In this document: one piece after another, positions 61,791 through 64,000 of the stretch
How positions within the stretch are numbered: the stretch's first letter is position 1
Layout: the number at the start of each line of letters is the position of its first letter
Assembly: GCA_963693285.1 (NCBI GenBank)
Contig: OY848929.1
Span: 1,490,501 to 1,554,500 of the forward strand
Direction of reading: 5' to 3'
Length of the DNA stretch: 64,000 nucleotides
From: Xestospongia muta
Lineage: Eukaryota > Porifera > Demospongiae > Haplosclerida > Petrosiidae
Program-made: the position numbers and the translations under genes
Notes under the pieces: generated by a model
Told to the model about the DNA's origin: nothing
Seen by the model: the letters and a program-made list of their open reading frames with translations, nothing else
Databases searched by the model: none

Positions 61791-62170
61791 TGCATTATGG
61801 CTCTATATTTTAGACCTTATCCTAAAATTGAGATACCATCAATCTACATAATCTACTTCTAAATTTAGTGTTGTTTCATCTAACAAAAATCTTTTCGTCT
61901 CTTTTTATCACAATAAAATGCAGCCTTGGTGAAGGTTATGTATGTGATGGCATGTCTTTGAGAATGTGAGGAGTTAACGATGTTTTGAAAGAGCCAAAAA
62001 AGTATTGTTATGAAACTCTCTATGCATAGGATAAGACTATAACAATCATTATACTGAGTGTGCACAATATTTTTGATCATGTGATTCAAATAATTATATT
62101 CATGACTTGACTTTGTCAGCATTTAACTTACCAGATATCTAACATTAAGTCAATTCAAACCTCAAAAGTA

Positions 62171-62482
62171 ATGTCTGCTTCACGTACGTTATCCCTGAAG
62201 TGTCCCTGTGGATACATCAAGCATGATGTAATGCATCTTGGCATATGGAAGAATCATCATGATCGTCTTCTGAAATACTGTGGTGGATTGTTTATGGTCA
62301 AGGACTCAGGTGATGCTGTTGTTTGCAAAAAATGTAGTGATATTGCAGAGAGGATTGAATTCAACTGTGCATTCTGTGGTCGTGTGACAATAATTGGTGT
62401 ACAAGAAAGAGTTTCTGAAAGAGCTGGAAAAACTGTTGTTATGGAACTTTCTATACATAAGACAGTTGTCTTTTCTTCTTAG
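62171..62482 (+). CDS. Small Cys-rich, zinc-ribbon-like protein
   Basis: 103 residues from an ATG. Cys and His positions suggest metal binding: KCPCGYIKH, a later YCGG, CKKCSD and CAFCGR. The family was not recognised. The N-terminal region is also kept in the truncated copy at 60633-60717, where changes include synonymous ones, which supports a real gene in the ancestor. No introns are needed. It could also be a single exon of a longer gene or a repeat-derived ORF. Confidence 0.5.
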   Translation: MSASRTLSLKCPCGYIKHDVMHLGIWKNHHDRLLKYCGGLFMVKDSGDAVVCKKCSDIAERIEFNCAFCGRVTIIGVQERVSERAGKTVVMELSIHKTVVFSS

Positions 62483-63824
62483 TTAAAATATCGGCAATAA
62501 CTTTTATATATTGTACATGTATTTGTTCATACGTTATGTATCAGGGGGTAGGAACCAGGTGGGCAAAAGGGGCCTAGGACCCCCAACTTTTCAACAGGGG
62601 GCCTTGCCCCCCTGTAATTATTATATAAAACATGTACCATGTTCATTAAACTATTTTGGACAATTTTAACTGTATGTTTGTTTTAATTATTGTATTAAAA
62701 AACATTTCCATGTTGCTGGTCAGAGAAAATAGTATGCACTCAAAAATGCTTAAAAGGCACTATCATAATATAGTACATAGTTTACTCTAACATCATCATG
62801 TAGGGTTGTGTCCCCCTATGAATTTCATCTTCCTACTCCCCTGTGTATCTAATGAAATTAACTTGTGTATTCTTGTAACAAAATTTATCCATTATTCATA
62901 ACAGGATGTAAACTCATAAGGTTTTCGCCCCACTAGAGCACAAAGTCAAAATCAGCAGTAAATATAAAAGAAAAGTTCTGCCATCCATTGTGGTGGTCCG
63001 GAAAGTGAGGGTTATCGTTCACTCAGTCTACACAACTTAACCACTATACCTCACTTCTCATTTGACCGCTTTTTAATTTTTACTTTTCCACAAGTATATT
63101 TAATGACAAACAACATCAGTCTAAATGTAAATGGAAAAGTCATCTATCTCAAAAATAGTGAATATCCACAGAGAGAGTGAATCATATGATAACTGATTCT
63201 ACTGTGTCATTTATCAATGTAAAGTATAGACTTCTAGACACTGATCTTCACTAGCAAGACATACTGAGGGTGTAACTACATTATAAACCTAACACTTGAA
63301 TCTTTACTTCCATTTTGGTCATACTAATAGTTACAGTTATCACAGCTAAAAATATATAGGATGTAATAAGGATGTACATTTGTTACCTACAAGTATAATG
63401 AGAAAAACAAAACCACTATATAGTGATTACAGTAACATCACTAGTGATCTAGAAAGCAAATGCTTACAAACATTATTTGGCCCTGTTGTAAATCCAAACT
63501 TAAAATCAAGAGCTAATATAGCTTAATTAATTTCTCTTGCTTCAAATTTGGTCGCCTTTTGTATCCTTGACACATTTCATAATCTGCAAATACAATCCAA
63601 GAAAATAGTGTGTGAGTAAAAAGAGATTTATAATATATTGTTAGTGAGTAGTGACAACTTAATGGAATGCAGATGTAGCTTGTAGTAGTGTGTGTATTTT
63701 CATTACAACTACACAATGACACAAACAAAATGAATAATATTTTAACAGAGAGAAAAATCATGAAACAAAGCAAAAGAATGAATGGTTCACATGAATCATT
63801 GAGATTAGCCCATCCCCTTTGAAA
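62483..63824. other. Intergenic with a G/C-run repeat
   Basis: Mostly AT-rich. At 62545-62615 there is an unusual segment with GGGGCCTAGGACCCCC and GGGGGCCTTGCCCCCC palindromes, which may be a repeat terminus. A possible minus-strand terminal exon at 63522-63584 (acceptor TTTGCAG, reading DYEMCQGYKRRPNLKQ then a stop) may belong to the gene at the right edge as an alternative end. Confidence 0.4.
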
Positions 63825-64000
63825 TTAACTTGGGGATAATGAGCGATCCCGCCCACTCTCATTAAAAGATGGTGACCCTTGGAAATCATCGGGGAGTTGA
63901 AAGTCTTCTCCAGTAGGTGAGTCAGGTTCTTCACTTGAATGTCTCTCTAATGGAATGTGTTCTTTGATTACTTCCTTGTCAGTCACCTCTTTATCTACTT
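63825..64000 (-). CDS. C-terminal exon of an unidentified gene (continues past window)
   Basis: A minus-strand frame is open from the window edge to TAA at 63825-63827. It encodes about 57 acidic, Ser/Pro-rich residues (for example SSEEPDSPTGEDFQLPDDF, ending RDRSLSPS). The composition is unlike the AT-rich noncoding flanks. The family cannot be named from this piece; an acceptor may lie outside the window. Confidence 0.55.
   Translation of the reverse strand, partial: VDKEVTDKEVIKEHIPLERHSSEEPDSPTGEDFQLPDDFQGSPSFNESGRDRSLSPS

Noticed and set aside
61647..62122. Plus- and minus-strand frames of 71 and 80 codons
   Set aside because: They lie in degenerate duplicated noncoding DNA and are not kept in the other copy.

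Overview
This is a eukaryotic, metazoan window: AT-rich, with many short introns (mostly 45-300 bp), GT-AG splice sites, and microsatellites. The gene content (Death-domain protein with CARD-like repeats, beta-helix/multi-TM proteins, macrodomain kinases, V-ATPase B, CRAMP1, RRP12, RNPC3, ANGEL, SIAE) and compact spacing suggest a demosponge such as Amphimedon queenslandica. The species is inferred from gene style, not from a search.

Layout. 1-10.1 kb: two direct copies (about 7.4 kb apart) of a large intronless gene for a secreted beta-helix ectodomain joined to a multi-pass membrane domain, with a decayed hAT transposon between them. 10.2-14.9 kb: 23 exons of the C-terminal part of the ribosome-biogenesis factor RRP12; its 5' half is not where expected. 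15.0-22.2 kb: three intronless paralogues with a new-looking architecture, protein kinase - coiled coil - KH-like region - macrodomain - C-terminal C-x-x-Q. 22.6-28.7 kb: CRAMP1-like chromatin gene (18 exons). 29.0-31.8 kb: V-ATPase subunit B (14 exons). 32.3-35.9 kb: Death-domain/CARD-like/coiled-coil gene. 37.4-39.9 kb: RNPC3 (U11/U12-65K), with a tRNA-Glu(CTC) inside one intron and, in another, two copies of the U12-type 5' splice-site motif, resembling the known autoregulatory element of minor-spliceosome genes. 40.4-49.0 kb: two paralogous secreted, probably lipid-anchored Cys-rich proteins flanking a 2.7-copy tandem array of a 2.13-kb unit that looks like a repeated, mostly non-coding transcription unit (E-box plus E2F site, 18-codon ORF ending at a splice donor, 20-nt micro-exon, GC-rich hairpin). 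49.4-51.9 kb: ANGEL-type CCR4-family nuclease (minus). 52.2-59.1 kb: two convergent sialate O-acetylesterase genes; one coding exon of the second is split by a 2866-bp CACTA (En/Spm) transposon with CACTA/TAGTG ends and a 3-bp target duplication. 59.1-63.8 kb: degenerate tandem duplications around a small Cys-rich ORF. The last 176 bases hold the 3' end of another minus-strand gene.

The multi-exon models were assembled by eye from splice signals, reading phase and family similarity. In each complete model the summed exon lengths are divisible by three, an internal check on the splice choices. The strongest candidates for undescribed biology are the kinase-macrodomain cluster, the spliced tandem array, and the RNPC3 intronic U12-type pair.
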